64,000 nt of DNA. It comes from Neoroseomonas oryzicola (lineage in GTDB: Bacteria > Pseudomonadota > Alphaproteobacteria > Acetobacterales > Acetobacteraceae). Below are positions 53,464-63,430 of this stretch, in pieces. The notes below the pieces were generated by a model that worked only from the letters and a program-made list of their open reading frames with translations, did not search any database and was not told the origin of the DNA. Both the position numbers and the translations under genes were made by a program. The first letter of the stretch is position 1; the number at the start of each line of letters is the position of its first letter. The stretch lies in assembly GCF_012163135.1 (NCBI RefSeq), contig NZ_JAAVUP010000001.1:1116001-1180000 (forward strand), read 5' to 3'.

Positions 53464-54789
53464 ATGGCCGACCTCACCGCGCGGCTCCGCGCCGCCGCCA
53501 CCGACCGGGGCGACGCGGCCCTCGCATTGCTGCGGGGCATGATCGCCGCGCAGCGCACCGGCGAGGCCGCGGTGCAGGCCGAGGTCGCCCGTGGCCTGGC
53601 CGGGGCGGGTGCCGAGGTGCGCAGCCTGCGCTACCGGCCCGCCGAGGTGCCGATGCGCGAGGAATTCGCCGCCGAGCCGCCGCCGGGCGAGCGCGAGAGC
53701 GTGCTCGGCCTGCTGTCGGGCACCGGTGGCGGACGCAGCCTCATCCTCTTTGCCCATCCGGACAGCGAGCCGCTGCCGGCCGCGCCTGGCTGGTCGGTCG
53801 ACCCCTTCGCCGGCGTAGTACGCGACGGGCGCCTGCACGGATGGGGCGTGTCGGACGACCTGGCAGGTGTGGCGGCGATGGTCTCGGCGCTGGACGTGCT
53901 TCGCGCGGCGGGCGTCGCGCCGCGCGGGGACGTCATCGTCGCCAGCACGCCGTCCAAGCGCCATGCGCGCGGCGTTCATGCGGTGATGCACCACGGCTAC
54001 CGCGCCGATGCAGCGGTCTACCTGCACCCGGCCGAATCGGGCGCGGGCATGCGGGAGGTGAAGGCCTTCGCCTGCGGCCAGATCGAGTTCCGCATCACGG
54101 TCCCCGGCCGCGCGCCCGACACCACCGAGCCCGGCCACGGCGCCTTCGCCCATCGCGGGGTGAACGCGATCGAGAAGGCCTTCGCGGTCATCGCGGCGCT
54201 GCGCGCGCTCGATGCCCATCGCGGCGCGCACGTGCACCATCCCGCGCTCGAGGCCGCGATCGGGCGCTCCACCAACCTGCTCGTCGGCGGCATCGCCGGC
54301 GGGACGCAGCGGGGGACGCGGGTGCCGACGGACTGCGTGATCTCCGGCGCGCTCGCCTTCCCGCCGGGGGAGACGCTCTCGGCCGTCCGCGCGGAGATCG
54401 AGGCCGCGGTCGCCGAGGCCGCCGCAGCCGATCCATGGCTGCGCGACCATCCGCCGCGGATCGACTTCGTCGCCGGGGTGACGGGGGCGGAGGTGCCGCT
54501 CGCGCATCCGCTGTGGTCCGCGACCGCGACCGCGATCCTCGGCCAGACCAGCGTGGAGCCCTTCATGAATCCGCTGCACACCGGCAGCGACATCCGCAAC
54601 CCGGCCGTGCAGCAAGGGATTCCCTGCGTCGGCCTCGGCCCGCTCGGCGGCGACCTGACGCAGAACGGGCGGACCGACGAATGGGTGGATGTCGCCGACC
54701 ACCTGCGCGCCGTGGCGGTGACGGCGGCGCTGATCGCCGAATGGTGCGGTGCCGAGGACCGGCCGGGCGCCACGATCGCCGCCGGATGA
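53464..54789 (+). CDS. M20 family metallopeptidase-like protein with altered active site
   Basis: A 441-residue protein of the ArgE/DapE/peptidase M20 family. The first metal ligand motif is kept (LILFAHPDSEPLP) and WGVSDDLAGVAAM supplies the bridging Asp. The segment that normally carries the catalytic and metal Glu-Glu reads ASTPSKRHARG, and the following ligand region reads LHPAESG. The C-terminal metal His is probably in FMNPLHTGSD. It may belong to a divergent M20 subgroup with a changed mechanism or be inactive. Length is normal. Confidence 0.82.
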   Translation: MADLTARLRAAATDRGDAALALLRGMIAAQRTGEAAVQAEVARGLAGAGAEVRSLRYRPAEVPMREEFAAEPPPGERESVLGLLSGTGGGRSLILFAHPDSEPLPAAPGWSVDPFAGVVRDGRLHGWGVSDDLAGVAAMVSALDVLRAAGVAPRGDVIVASTPSKRHARGVHAVMHHGYRADAAVYLHPAESGAGMREVKAFACGQIEFRITVPGRAPDTTEPGHGAFAHRGVNAIEKAFAVIAALRALDAHRGAHVHHPALEAAIGRSTNLLVGGIAGGTQRGTRVPTDCVISGALAFPPGETLSAVRAEIEAAVAEAAAADPWLRDHPPRIDFVAGVTGAEVPLAHPLWSATATAILGQTSVEPFMNPLHTGSDIRNPAVQQGIPCVGLGPLGGDLTQNGRTDEWVDVADHLRAVAVTAALIAEWCGAEDRPGATIAAG

Positions 54790-54823
54790 CGACCGCACGC
54801 CGCAGCCGCACGGAGACACCCGC

Positions 54824-55801
54824 ATGATCCGCCGCCGTTCCCTCATCGCCGCGGGCCCGGCCTTCGGCGCGACCCTCGCCGCCCCCGCCCTCGCGCAGGC
54901 GCCCTGGCCGAACCGCCCGATCCGACTGGTCGTGCCCTATCCGCCGGGCGGGGCGAGTGACATCGCCGGCCGCCTGCAGGCCGAGATCCTCTCGACGGGG
55001 CTTGGCGTGCCGGTGGTCGTGGACAACCGCGCCGGCGCCGGCGGCACGGTGGGATCGGCCCATGTCGCCCAGTCCGCCCCCGACGGCTACACGCTGGTCA
55101 TGGCGAGCCCCTCCTCGCACCTCGGCGCGCCGCTGCTGTTTCGCAACGCCGGCTACCAGGGCGTGGACGACTTCACGGCGATCGCGACCTTCGCGACGGG
55201 CACCGCGCTCGTCTGCGTCAACCCACGCCTGCCCATCACCAACGTCCAGGAGCTGATCGCCCATGCGCGCGCACGCCCCGGGGCGCTGAACTACGGATCG
55301 GCCGGAGCGGGCGGCGCGAACCACATGCTCGGCGTGCTGTTCATGCTCCGCACCGGCGTCGAGTTCACGCATGTGCCCTATCGCGGTGCCGCGCCGGCGC
55401 TCGCGGACCTGATCGCGGGCAACATCCAGCTCGTCTTCGACAGCTTCTCGGGGATCATCGGCGCGGTGCGCGCGGGCCAGGTGCGCGCCATCGCGGTCAC
55501 CAGCCCGCAGCGTTGGCCGCTCGCGCCCGAATTCCCGACCGTGCAGGAACAGGGCGTGCCCGACTACGACCTGCCGAGCTTCTCCGCCGTCATGGGCCCG
55601 CGTGGGCTGCCGGAGGAGATGGTCACGCGCATGAACCGCATCATCAATGACGGGCTGCGATCGCCGGAGATGGTCGCGCGGCTCGCGGCGAACGGCAACG
55701 CGACCTTCCCGTCCAGCCCGGCCGAGTTCGCCGCGCTGATGCGCGCGCAGCGGAACATCTGGGTCGAACTGGTGAACGTCTCCGGCGTCACGCCGCAGTG
55801 A
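54824..55801 (+). CDS. Bug family tripartite tricarboxylate transporter substrate-binding protein
   Basis: A 325-residue TctC/Bug protein with a signal peptide (RRRSLIAAGPAFGATLAAPALA) and the hallmark IRLVVPYPPGGASDIAGR. The later GTALVCVNPRLPITNVQELI and GGANHMLGVLF stretches are typical. ATG 54824 is chosen because the signal peptide starts there. It is the second orphan Bug protein of the window, downstream of the M20-like gene by 34 bases, possibly co-transcribed with it and the SBP. Confidence 0.92.
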   Translation: MIRRRSLIAAGPAFGATLAAPALAQAPWPNRPIRLVVPYPPGGASDIAGRLQAEILSTGLGVPVVVDNRAGAGGTVGSAHVAQSAPDGYTLVMASPSSHLGAPLLFRNAGYQGVDDFTAIATFATGTALVCVNPRLPITNVQELIAHARARPGALNYGSAGAGGANHMLGVLFMLRTGVEFTHVPYRGAAPALADLIAGNIQLVFDSFSGIIGAVRAGQVRAIAVTSPQRWPLAPEFPTVQEQGVPDYDLPSFSAVMGPRGLPEEMVTRMNRIINDGLRSPEMVARLAANGNATFPSSPAEFAALMRAQRNIWVELVNVSGVTPQ

Positions 55802-55810
55802 CCCTTGGCG

Positions 55811-55835
55811 CCGGCGGCCCCGGGACCGCCGCCGG
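55811..55835 (+). terminator. GC hairpin after the second Bug gene
   Basis: CCGGCGGC (55811-55818) pairs with GCCGCCGG (55828-55835) ten bases after the stop. No T run follows. The remaining 227 bases to the next small gene contain nothing recognisable. Confidence 0.4.
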
Positions 55836-56062
55836 ACGCCCCTGGCGTGGCATCGGCCGAGGCCGCATGGCATGACGACGGCGACGAGGTGTGCCGCCGC
55901 CGGCCGCCGCAGCGCAGGAAGATGATCGCCATCATGCCGCGGTTCCCACGGCCCGGCGTTCATCGCCGCCCGGTCGTCACGCCATGGCATCGGCCGCCGC
56001 GCGGCCATGATTGACCTCGCGCAACCCGCGATACGGGCGCGCGTGCCAGCCTGCATGGCGCG

Positions 56063-56215
56063 ATGCGGACCCTGCTCACGATCATCGCCGCGCTGCTTGG
56101 GATCTGGATCGCCTTCCAGATCGCGGCCTTCGTCGTCGGCATGGTCATGGTCAGCGACATGCAGCACCAGGCCCGGGACGACCTCCGCCGCATCGAAAAG
56201 GAGATGCGCCGCTAG
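56063..56215 (+). CDS. Small single-span membrane protein (50 aa)
   Basis: An ATG at 56063 opens a 50-residue frame: [18 protein letters not shown] begins a strongly hydrophobic helix of about 28 residues, followed by a highly charged tail ([13 protein letters not shown]). The combination of a clean membrane helix and amphipathic charged tail is unlikely by chance in an antisense or random frame. The stop TAG overlaps the priA stop on the other strand (a shared CTAG). No ribosome site is strong. No family recognised. Confidence 0.55.
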   Translation: MRTLLTIIAALLGIWIAFQIAAFVVGMVMVSDMQHQARDDLRRIEKEMRR

Positions 56216-58434
56216 AGGAACCCCACCGGGTCCACGTCCACCTGCACCCGGACATTCCCCGGCACCTCGACCTTGTCGAGCCAGTCCTCCAGCAGCGGCT
56301 GAACCGCGATGTCGCGCCGCGTCTTCAGCAGCAGCCGCCGACGATGCCGTCCGCGCAGGATGGCGAGCGGCGCCGGCGCCGGCCCCAGCACCTCCACCCC
56401 CTCCCCGCCCGGCGCGGCCAGGCCGAGGTCCCGCGCCGTGCGGTCGGCGGCGCGCTCGTCCTCGGAACTGACGATCAACGCCGCGAGGCGCCCGAAGGGC
56501 GGCCAATGGCCCGGCCGGCGACCATCCGCCTCGGCCTCCATGAAGGCCTCGAGGTCGCCATGCACCAGCGCCTGCATCACCGGATGCTCGGGGGCGAAGG
56601 TCTGCAGCAGGACGCGGCCCGGGCGTTCCTCGCGCCCCGCCCGGCCGGCGACCTGGTGCAGCAGCTGCACGGTCCGCTCGGCCGCGCGCAGGTCGCCGCC
56701 GGCCAGGCCAAGATCGGCATCCACCACGCCGACCAGCGTCAGGTGCGGGAAATGCCAGCCCTTGGCGACGATCTGCGTGCCGATGATGAGGTCGACCTCG
56801 CGGTGTTGGATCGCCTTCGCCGCCGCGGCCGCCGCCGCAGGACCGGGGATGGTGTCGGAGGCCATGACCAGCACCCGCGCCTCCGGCCACAGTGCCCGCG
56901 CTTCCTCGAGCACGCGCTCCACCCCCGGCCCGATCGGCACGGTGGAATGGGCGCTGCCGCATTCGGGGCAGGCTTCCGGAATCGGCTCGACATGGCCGCA
57001 ATGGTGGCATTGCAGGCGGCGCTGGGCGCGATGCTCGACCAGCCAGGCGGTGCAGTTGGGGCAGCGCAGCCGGTGCCCGCAGGTGCGGCACAGCGTCATC
57101 GGCGCATAGCCGCGCCGGTTCAGGAACAGCATCGCCTGCTCGCCGCGGTCCAGCGTCTCGCCCACCGCGGCGACCAGCGCCGGGGAGAGGAAGCGCCCGC
57201 GCTCGGGCGGCGTGCGACGCAGGTCGACCGCCTCGACCGCCGGCATCTCCGCCCCGCCGTGGCGCGCGGGCAGGTGCACGGTGGCGTAGCGCCCGGTCTG
57301 CGCGTTGGTGGCGCTTTCGAGCGACGGCGTCGCGCTCGCCAGCACGCAGGCAGCCTCGGACAGCCGCGCGCGGACCACGGCCATGTCCCGCGCGTGGTAG
57401 ACGACGCCTTCCTCCTGCTTGAACGCCGTCTCGTGCTCCTCGTCCACCACGATCAGGCCGAGATCCGGATAGGGCAGGAACAGGGCGGACCTCGCGCCGA
57501 CGAGCACCGGTGCCGCGCCCTCGGCCACCGCCCGCCAGGTCTCCCGCCGGGTCCGTGACGTCAGTTCCGAATGCCACAGCGCCGGGGCGACGCCGAAGCG
57601 GGCCCGGAAGCGGTCGAGCCATTGCGCGGACAGCGCGATCTCCGGCAGCAGTACCAGCGCCTGACGGCCCCGGCGCAGGCATTCCGCGATGGCCTCGAAA
57701 TAGACCTCGGTCTTGCCCGAGCCCGTCACGCCGGTCAGCAGCGTGGTCGAGAAGCCGTGGCGCGCGACGGCGGCACGCAGGGCGTCTGCGGCCTCGCGCT
57801 GCTCGGGCCCCAGCGCAGGGCCGGGATGGTCCGGGTCGGGGGCGGCGAAAAGGCGCCGGCGCGGCATCAGGGCGGGTTCGATCAGCCCGGCATCGGCCAT
57901 GCCGCGCAGCACGGCCGGCGCGACGCCAGCAGCCTCGGCGAGTTCGCCGCCCGCCCGCGCCGCGCCATCCGCCAGCACCTCCAGCACGCGCCGGCGCATC
58001 GGCGTGGTGCGCGCGCCCGCCGGCGGCGCGGCCGCCCTGCGCCAGCCGGCCTGCGGCGCGGGGGGCTCGAGCGCCGAGGGAGCGCTCATCGCCATCCGGA
58101 GCACCGCGCCCGGCGGGCTCAGCGTATAGGCCGCGACCCAGTCGACGAAGCGGCGCAGCACCGCCGTCATGGGCGGCGCATCCAGCACCGCCTGCACGTT
58201 GCGCAGCCGGTTTTCCGACAGGCCCGGGTCGGGCTCCCCGTCCCACACCACGCCGATCGTTTCGCGCCCGCCCAGCGGCACCACGACAAAGGCGCCGGGC
58301 GTCAGGGCGAGGCCCTCCGGCACGCGGTAGTCGTAGGCGTTCCCCAAGGGCAACGGCAGCAGCACGCGCACGCGTGGCGCGGCGGCCACAGGGCCCGTTG
58401 TCACACCGCCGCGCGTTCTTTTCCCGCCCGCCAT
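56212..58434 (-). CDS. priA: Primosomal replication protein N' (PriA helicase)
   Basis: A 740-residue superfamily 2 helicase that restarts stalled replication forks. It has an N-terminal DNA-binding domain ([22 protein letters not shown]), Walker [12 protein letters not shown], the VVDEEHE Walker B box, and the zinc-binding cysteines [13 protein letters not shown] and CHHCG...CPECGS inserted in the helicase core. Length and order are normal. It is divergent from fsa across 73 bases. Confidence 0.96.
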   Translation of the reverse strand: MAGGKRTRGGVTTGPVAAAPRVRVLLPLPLGNAYDYRVPEGLALTPGAFVVVPLGGRETIGVVWDGEPDPGLSENRLRNVQAVLDAPPMTAVLRRFVDWVAAYTLSPPGAVLRMAMSAPSALEPPAPQAGWRRAAAPPAGARTTPMRRRVLEVLADGAARAGGELAEAAGVAPAVLRGMADAGLIEPALMPRRRLFAAPDPDHPGPALGPEQREAADALRAAVARHGFSTTLLTGVTGSGKTEVYFEAIAECLRRGRQALVLLPEIALSAQWLDRFRARFGVAPALWHSELTSRTRRETWRAVAEGAAPVLVGARSALFLPYPDLGLIVVDEEHETAFKQEEGVVYHARDMAVVRARLSEAACVLASATPSLESATNAQTGRYATVHLPARHGGAEMPAVEAVDLRRTPPERGRFLSPALVAAVGETLDRGEQAMLFLNRRGYAPMTLCRTCGHRLRCPNCTAWLVEHRAQRRLQCHHCGHVEPIPEACPECGSAHSTVPIGPGVERVLEEARALWPEARVLVMASDTIPGPAAAAAAAKAIQHREVDLIIGTQIVAKGWHFPHLTLVGVVDADLGLAGGDLRAAERTVQLLHQVAGRAGREERPGRVLLQTFAPEHPVMQALVHGDLEAFMEAEADGRRPGHWPPFGRLAALIVSSEDERAADRTARDLGLAAPGGEGVEVLGPAPAPLAILRGRHRRRLLLKTRRDIAVQPLLEDWLDKVEVPGNVRVQVDVDPVGFL

Positions 58435-58507
58435 CGCCTAAGATGTGACTCTTGGCACGGCCGGCTTTGGCTCCCGACGCCAACCTGGAATCACAAGGTC
58501 CCTCACC

Positions 58508-59164
58508 ATGAAGTTCTTCGTCGATACCGCCGACGTGGCGGAGATACGCTCCCTTGCCGAAGCCGGCCTCGTGGACGGCGTCACCACCAACCCCTCCCTG
58601 GTCGCGAAATCCGGCCGCGACTTCAAGGAGGTCATTGCGGAGATCTGCGCCATCACGCCAGGGCCCGTCAGCGCGGAAGTGACCGCCACCGACGCCGCCG
58701 GCATGATCGCCGAGGGCCGGGTGCTGCGGGCCATCGCGCCCAACGTCGCGGTGAAGGTGCCGCTGACGGAAGCGGGCCTCGTCACCTGCCGCACGCTCGC
58801 CGGCGAAGGTGCCATGGTGAACGTCACGCTCTGCTTCAGCGCGGCGCAGGCGCTGCTCGCCGCCAAGGCGGGCGCCACCTTCATATCCCCCTTCGTCGGG
58901 CGGCTCGATGACATCGCCACCGACGGCATGCGGCTGATCGCGGACATCGTGCAGATCTACCGCAACTACCCGAACCTGAAGACCGAGGTGCTGGTCGCCT
59001 CGGTCCGCCATCCGATCCACCTCGTCGAGTCCGCCAAGCTCGGCGCCCATGTCGCAACCCTTCCGCCGAACGTCATCCGGATGCTGCTGAAGCACCCGCT
59101 GACCGACCGCGGCCTGGAGGCCTTCCTGGCCGACTGGAAGAAGACGGGACAAACCATCCTGTGA
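58508..59164 (+). CDS. fsa: Fructose-6-phosphate aldolase / transaldolase-like protein
   Basis: A 218-residue short transaldolase family protein. It begins [20 protein letters not shown] with [14 protein letters not shown]; the Schiff-base Lys lies in [12 protein letters not shown], and [29 protein letters not shown] follows. The length matches Fsa or the short TalC clade, so either aldolase or transaldolase activity is possible. ATG 58508 is chosen. The stop overlaps the next gene by 4 bases. Confidence 0.93.
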   Translation: MKFFVDTADVAEIRSLAEAGLVDGVTTNPSLVAKSGRDFKEVIAEICAITPGPVSAEVTATDAAGMIAEGRVLRAIAPNVAVKVPLTEAGLVTCRTLAGEGAMVNVTLCFSAAQALLAAKAGATFISPFVGRLDDIATDGMRLIADIVQIYRNYPNLKTEVLVASVRHPIHLVESAKLGAHVATLPPNVIRMLLKHPLTDRGLEAFLADWKKTGQTIL

Positions 59165-59847
59165 CCACGCGCCCCCTCCCCGCCGAAGAGATCCCGCCGG
59201 GCCCGACGGCGGAGGAGGTGGCCGCGTTCCTCGAGGCCAATCCCGGCTTCCTCGCCGAGCGCCCCGAGATCTACCGCAGCCTGCAGCCGCCCCGGCGGCT
59301 GCACGGCGAACGCTTCGCCGACCACATGGCCGCCATGCTGGACGCCGAGCGCACCCGCACCCGCGCCCTCGAGGCCGAGGTCCGCGCCGCGCTCGAGGCC
59401 GGGCGCGCCGGCGCCGGCTTCACCGTCCGCGTCCGCCTCGCGGTCCTTGCGCTGATGCGCGCGCAGGACGTGCATGAGGCGGTGACGCAGGAACTGCCCG
59501 CGCTGCTCGGCGTCGAGACCTGCACCCTCGCCGTCGAGGCCGCGCCCGCGCCGGTCTTCGCCTTCCTCCCGCTCGGCGTGCGGTCCCTCCCGCCCGGCAC
59601 GGTCGGCCGGCTGATCGGCCGCGGCCGCGACGCCGTGGTGCGCCAGACGCCGGGCGACCTGAGCCTGCTCCATGGGGAGGCCGCGCCGCTCGTCCTGCGT
59701 GACGCGCTGGCCCGCGTGCCGCTCGCCGGCCCCAACCCGGCGCTGATCGCGATCGGCGCGCGCGACACCGCCGCGCTGCCGATGCGCCAGACCGTCGCGG
59801 TGCTCGCCTTCTTGGGTCGCGCCGTCGCCGCGGCGCTGTCGCGGTGA
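59161..59847 (+). CDS. DUF484 family protein
   Basis: A 228-residue GAF-like protein. The N-terminus has the family pattern [20 protein letters not shown] followed by a coiled-coil-like stretch rich in Arg and Ala; the C-terminal half is the GAF-like domain. DUF484 genes commonly sit directly upstream of xerC, as here (stop and xerC start separated by one base). The role is unknown. A GTG start overlaps fsa. Confidence 0.9.
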   Translation: MTTRPLPAEEIPPGPTAEEVAAFLEANPGFLAERPEIYRSLQPPRRLHGERFADHMAAMLDAERTRTRALEAEVRAALEAGRAGAGFTVRVRLAVLALMRAQDVHEAVTQELPALLGVETCTLAVEAAPAPVFAFLPLGVRSLPPGTVGRLIGRGRDAVVRQTPGDLSLLHGEAAPLVLRDALARVPLAGPNPALIAIGARDTAALPMRQTVAVLAFLGRAVAAALSR

Positions 59848-59848
59848 G

Positions 59849-60781
59849 ATGACTGCCGATCAGGCGCGCGCCGCCTGGCTGGCCTGGCTCGCGGGCGAAC
59901 GCCGCTCGAGCCCCCATACGCTCGAGGCCTATGGCGCCGACACCGCCGAATTCCTCGGCTTCCTCACGCATCACCTGGGGGGCGAGCCCGACCTCGCGGC
60001 GCTCGGCGCGCTCACGCCGGCCGATCTGCGCGCCTTCCTCGCGCACCGCGCGGCGCAGGGCGATTCGCCGGCGACGCGGGCGCGGCGGCTCGCCGCCATC
60101 CGCGGGTTACTGCGCTACCTGACGCGGCATCACGGCTTGGCGGCGCTGCCGCTCGGCGCGCTGCGCGGCCCGCGGCCGAAGCCGCCCATCCCGCGCGCCC
60201 TGACGCCCGAGGCGGCCCGCGCCGTCGCGACCGAGGCCGGCGAGGTCTACGCCCTCGGCCGCCACGAACGCCCCGAGTTGCAGGCCGCGCGCGACGTCGC
60301 GCTCTTCACCCTGCTCTACGGCGCCGGGTTGCGCATCGCGGAGGCGCTGTCGCTCGACCTCGGCGACGCGCCGCTGCCGGGGCGCGACGACGCACTGCGG
60401 GTGCGCGGCAAGGGCAACAAGGAACGCGTCGTCCCCGTCCTGCCCGCGGTCCGCACGGCGATCGCCGGCTACCTGAAGCATCGCGGGCCGGGGGCGCCGG
60501 ACGAACCGCTCTTCATCGGCGCCCGCGGCAAGCGGCTCGACCCCGCGGTGGCGCAGAAGTCGCTGCGCGAATTCCGCCGCCTCGCCGGCCTGCCGGAGCA
60601 CGCGACGCCCCATGCGCTGCGGCATTCCTTCGCGACGCATTTGCTCGGCGCCGGGGCGGATCTGCGGTCCATCCAGGACCTGCTCGGCCATGCCAGCCTA
60701 TCGACCACGCAGCGCTACACCGCGGTCGATGCGGCGGGGCTGCTTGCGACCTGGAAGAAGGCGCACCCGCGCGCCGGCTGA
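59849..60781 (+). CDS. xerC: Site-specific tyrosine recombinase XerC
   Basis: A 310-residue tyrosine recombinase resolving chromosome dimers at dif with XerD. The N-terminal SAM-like core-binding domain (SSPHTLEAYGADTAEFLGFL) is followed by the catalytic domain with Arg162 (GAGLRIAEALSL), a beta-hairpin Lys in RGKGNKERVVP, His255 and Arg258 (HALRHSFATHLL), His281 (LGHASLSTTQRY) and the nucleophile Tyr290. All catalytic residues are intact. The DUF484 context supports XerC over XerD or an integrase; no phage genes adjoin. Confidence 0.94.
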   Translation: MTADQARAAWLAWLAGERRSSPHTLEAYGADTAEFLGFLTHHLGGEPDLAALGALTPADLRAFLAHRAAQGDSPATRARRLAAIRGLLRYLTRHHGLAALPLGALRGPRPKPPIPRALTPEAARAVATEAGEVYALGRHERPELQAARDVALFTLLYGAGLRIAEALSLDLGDAPLPGRDDALRVRGKGNKERVVPVLPAVRTAIAGYLKHRGPGAPDEPLFIGARGKRLDPAVAQKSLREFRRLAGLPEHATPHALRHSFATHLLGAGADLRSIQDLLGHASLSTTQRYTAVDAAGLLATWKKAHPRAG

Positions 60782-60869
60782 TCGCGGCGCTACCGGATGC
60801 GTTCGCATTCATGCATGATCCCGTTCCGCGAAGCGCCCGACCCGAGGCGCGCGGCAGGATGGGAACGCG

Positions 60870-62366
60870 ATGTTCGAAGCGGCGGAACTCGACCACAAGG
60901 TCGACAAGGCGGCCTTCAAGGCAGAGGAGGCGGAACTCCGCCGCGCCCTGCTCCAGGCCCAGCGCGACCTCGGGGAGCGGAAGCGCTTCCCGGTCCTGAT
61001 CCTGATCGCCGGCATCGAAGGCGCCGGCAAGAGCGAGACGGTCCACCTGCTCAACGAATGGATGGACCCCCGCTTCATCGAGGTGACAGGCTTCGCCATC
61101 CCGACCGAGGAGGAGGCCGCCCACCCGCCCAATTGGCGCTTCTGGAAGGCGCTGCCGCCCAAGGGGCGCATCGGCATCTTCTTCGGCGCCTGGCAGACCA
61201 TGCCGATCCTCGAGCGTGTGCTCGGCAACCTCGGCCCCGACGGCTTCGCCGCGCGGATGGAGGAGATCATGCGCCTCGAGCGCATGCTCACCGACGAGGG
61301 CGTGCTGCTGATCAAGTACTGGTTCCATCTGTCCAAGGCGCAGCAGAAGAAGCGCATCAAGGCGCTGGAGAAAGACAAGGAGACCTCCTGGAAGGTCTCC
61401 CGCTACGACCGGGCGCTGTTCGACCGCTACGACGACTTCATCGAGGTCTGCGAACCCTTCCTGCGCGAGACCTCGACCGGCAATGCGCCCTGGACGGTGG
61501 TGCCGGCGGCCGACGACCGCTACCGCGCGCTCTTCGTCGGGCGGCATCTGCTCGCGGCGATGCGCGAGCGGCTCGACGCGCCGCCGCCCGCCCCGGCGAA
61601 GCCGCCGGCCAAGGCGAAGGCGAAGCCCGCCCTTCCCGACCAGGTGAACGTCATCCGCGCGCTGACGCTCAAGCAGGAAATGTCGCGCGACGACTACGAC
61701 AAGGCGCTGGCCGAGGCGCAGGGACGGCTGGCCCGCGCCACGCGGCACAAGCGCTATGGCAGGATCAGCGTCATCGCGGCGTTCGAGGGCAACGACGCCG
61801 CCGGCAAGGGCGGCGCGATCCGCCGCCTCGGCGCCGCACTCGACCCGCGCGCCTATCGCATCGTGCCGGTCGCCGCACCCTCCGAGGAAGAACGCGCCCA
61901 GCCCTATCTCTGGCGCTTCTGGCGGCACATGCCGCGGCCCGGGCGCGTGACCATCTTCGACCGCACCTGGTATGGCCGCGTGCTGGTGGAACGCGTGGAA
62001 GGCTTCGCGCCCGAGGCCGACTGGCGCCGCGCCTATGGCGAGATCAACGATTTCGAGGAGCAGCTGGTCAACCACGGCGCGGTGGTCGCGAAGTTCTGGC
62101 TCGCCATCAGCAAGGAGGAGCAGCACCGCCGCTTCAAGGAACGCGAGGCGACCGCCTTCAAGCGCCACAAGATCACCGAGGAGGACTGGCGCAACCGCGA
62201 GAAGTGGGACGCCTACGAGGAAGCGGTCTGCGAGATGGTCGAGCGCACCTCGACCGGCCAGGCACCCTGGACGCTGGTTGAGGCCGACAACAAGCTGCAC
62301 GCGCGGGTGAAGGTCATCTCCACCCTCGCGGACATGGTCGAGGACGCGCTGAAGCGGACGAAATAG
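60870..62366 (+). CDS. pap: Polyphosphate:AMP phosphotransferase (tandem PPK2 domains)
   Basis: A 498-residue class II PPK2 protein made of two PPK2 domains. The first has a Walker A-like GIEGAGKSE (residues 48-56) and the second EGNDAAGKGG (306-315). Further landmarks are FGAWQTMPI, FDRTWYGRVLVERVEGF and the lid sequence KEEQHRRFKERE. The second domain is the more canonical, and the first is the diverged copy typical of Pap. The enzyme phosphorylates AMP with polyphosphate. It starts 88 bases after xerC. Confidence 0.93.
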   Translation: MFEAAELDHKVDKAAFKAEEAELRRALLQAQRDLGERKRFPVLILIAGIEGAGKSETVHLLNEWMDPRFIEVTGFAIPTEEEAAHPPNWRFWKALPPKGRIGIFFGAWQTMPILERVLGNLGPDGFAARMEEIMRLERMLTDEGVLLIKYWFHLSKAQQKKRIKALEKDKETSWKVSRYDRALFDRYDDFIEVCEPFLRETSTGNAPWTVVPAADDRYRALFVGRHLLAAMRERLDAPPPAPAKPPAKAKAKPALPDQVNVIRALTLKQEMSRDDYDKALAEAQGRLARATRHKRYGRISVIAAFEGNDAAGKGGAIRRLGAALDPRAYRIVPVAAPSEEERAQPYLWRFWRHMPRPGRVTIFDRTWYGRVLVERVEGFAPEADWRRAYGEINDFEEQLVNHGAVVAKFWLAISKEEQHRRFKEREATAFKRHKITEEDWRNREKWDAYEEAVCEMVERTSTGQAPWTLVEADNKLHARVKVISTLADMVEDALKRTK

Positions 62367-62400
62367 GCCGACCTCCCGTCGGTGGAGGCCGGCCCGCGCC

Positions 62401-63315
62401 TCAGCGCCGGGCGAGGAAGGCGCGGATGGCCGCGACGGTCGCCTCGGGCTGCTCCTCCATCAGCCAGTGGCCGGAATTGGGAATGATCAGTTCCTCCACA
62501 TTGGTCGCGGCGCCGCGCGCGACCGCGCCCATCACCGGACCCAGCGACGCCGCCCCGCCGATCGCGAGCACCGGCATGGTCAGCGGCCCGCGCGCCAGCA
62601 GCGCCCGGTTGTCCACCGCGTCCTGGTCGAAGGCGAGGAACTGCGCGAAGCCGGCGCGCATCGCACCCGGCTGGGCGTAAAGCCGCGCGTAGTGTTCGCG
62701 GGAAGCCTCGTCGAAGCGGGCGGGGTCGGCCGAGAAGTCGTTCCAGAAGCGGTCGAGGTAGATGCGCTCCCGCCCCGCCACCAAGCGTTCCATGTCGGGG
62801 CCGCCGAAGCGGAAATGCCACAGCAACGGGCTCTTGAGGATCTCGTCCCAGGGACCGACGCCCGGGATCGGCGCATCCATCAGCACGAAGCGCGTCACGC
62901 GCTCGGGGTACTGCGCGGCGAAGGCGTAGCCGACCATGTTGCCGATGTCGTGGGTCACGAGATCGACGCGCGCGACTCCAAGCGCGTCGAGCATCCGCGC
63001 CATGTCCACGCCCTGGGTCCGCTTGTCGTAGCCACCCTCGGGCTTCGAGGAGAGGCCCATGCCGCGCAGGTCGGGCGCGATCAGGGTGTGGTCGGCGGCC
63101 AGCGCGGCGGCGAGCGGCGACCACATGTCGCCGGTCTCGCCGTATCCGTGGATCATGAGCACCGCAGGGCCCTGCCCGCCGATGCGGACATGGAGGGTGG
63201 CGCCGTCGACCTGGACCTGCTGCGTCCGGAAGCCGGCGGGATAAGGGGGCACCTCTGCCGCGACCGGCAGGGCGAAGGCCAGCGCGAAGGCCGCGCCGAC
63301 GAGTGAACGGATCAT
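62401..63315 (-). CDS. Secreted alpha/beta hydrolase, epoxide hydrolase/haloalkane dehalogenase-like
   Basis: A 304-residue protein with a signal peptide (LVGAAFALAFALPVAA). The oxyanion segment MIHGYGETGDMW is followed by the nucleophile elbow VTHDIGNMVG, where an Asp takes the place of Ser, as in epoxide hydrolases and dehalogenases. The catalytic His is in IPNSGHWLMEEQPE. The Asp nucleophile predicts an ester intermediate hydrolysed in the periplasm. It is divergent from a LysR gene and may be its target. Confidence 0.9.
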   Translation of the reverse strand: MIRSLVGAAFALAFALPVAAEVPPYPAGFRTQQVQVDGATLHVRIGGQGPAVLMIHGYGETGDMWSPLAAALAADHTLIAPDLRGMGLSSKPEGGYDKRTQGVDMARMLDALGVARVDLVTHDIGNMVGYAFAAQYPERVTRFVLMDAPIPGVGPWDEILKSPLLWHFRFGGPDMERLVAGRERIYLDRFWNDFSADPARFDEASREHYARLYAQPGAMRAGFAQFLAFDQDAVDNRALLARGPLTMPVLAIGGAASLGPVMGAVARGAATNVEELIIPNSGHWLMEEQPEATVAAIRAFLARR

Positions 63316-63401
63316 GGTCTGTCTCCTGGGAGACGGCCGATCGGGCCGCCTGGGTGGGCAGACGATGGCGCTTTCGTATCGTTCGGAGCAGACTGAAAAA
63401 G

Positions 63402-63418
63402 CCGAAATCCAAATTCGG
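63402..63418. promoter_or_regulatory. Candidate LysR-type operator
   Basis: CCGAA (63402-63406) and TTCGG (63414-63418) form a 17-base interrupted dyad with a 7-base AT-rich centre, located 13 bases before the LysR start and about 90 bases before the divergent hydrolase start. This is where an autoregulatory LysR site is expected. Confidence 0.4.
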
Positions 63419-63430
63419 AAAAGCAGAACG

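Noticed and set aside
48873-53558. A 1561-codon open frame on the minus strand across sdh and the binding protein
   Set aside because: It spans four unrelated confident genes and a terminator, and its composition is typical of an antisense shadow.
54563-59152. A 1529-codon open frame on the minus strand
   Set aside because: Shadow of the M20-like, Bug, priA and fsa genes; its middle is priA in the wrong frame.
59849-60781. Phage or genomic-island integrase
   Set aside because: The DUF484-xerC pairing, normal composition and lack of attachment sites or phage genes fit the chromosomal XerC recombinase; the only tRNA gene is 42 kb away.
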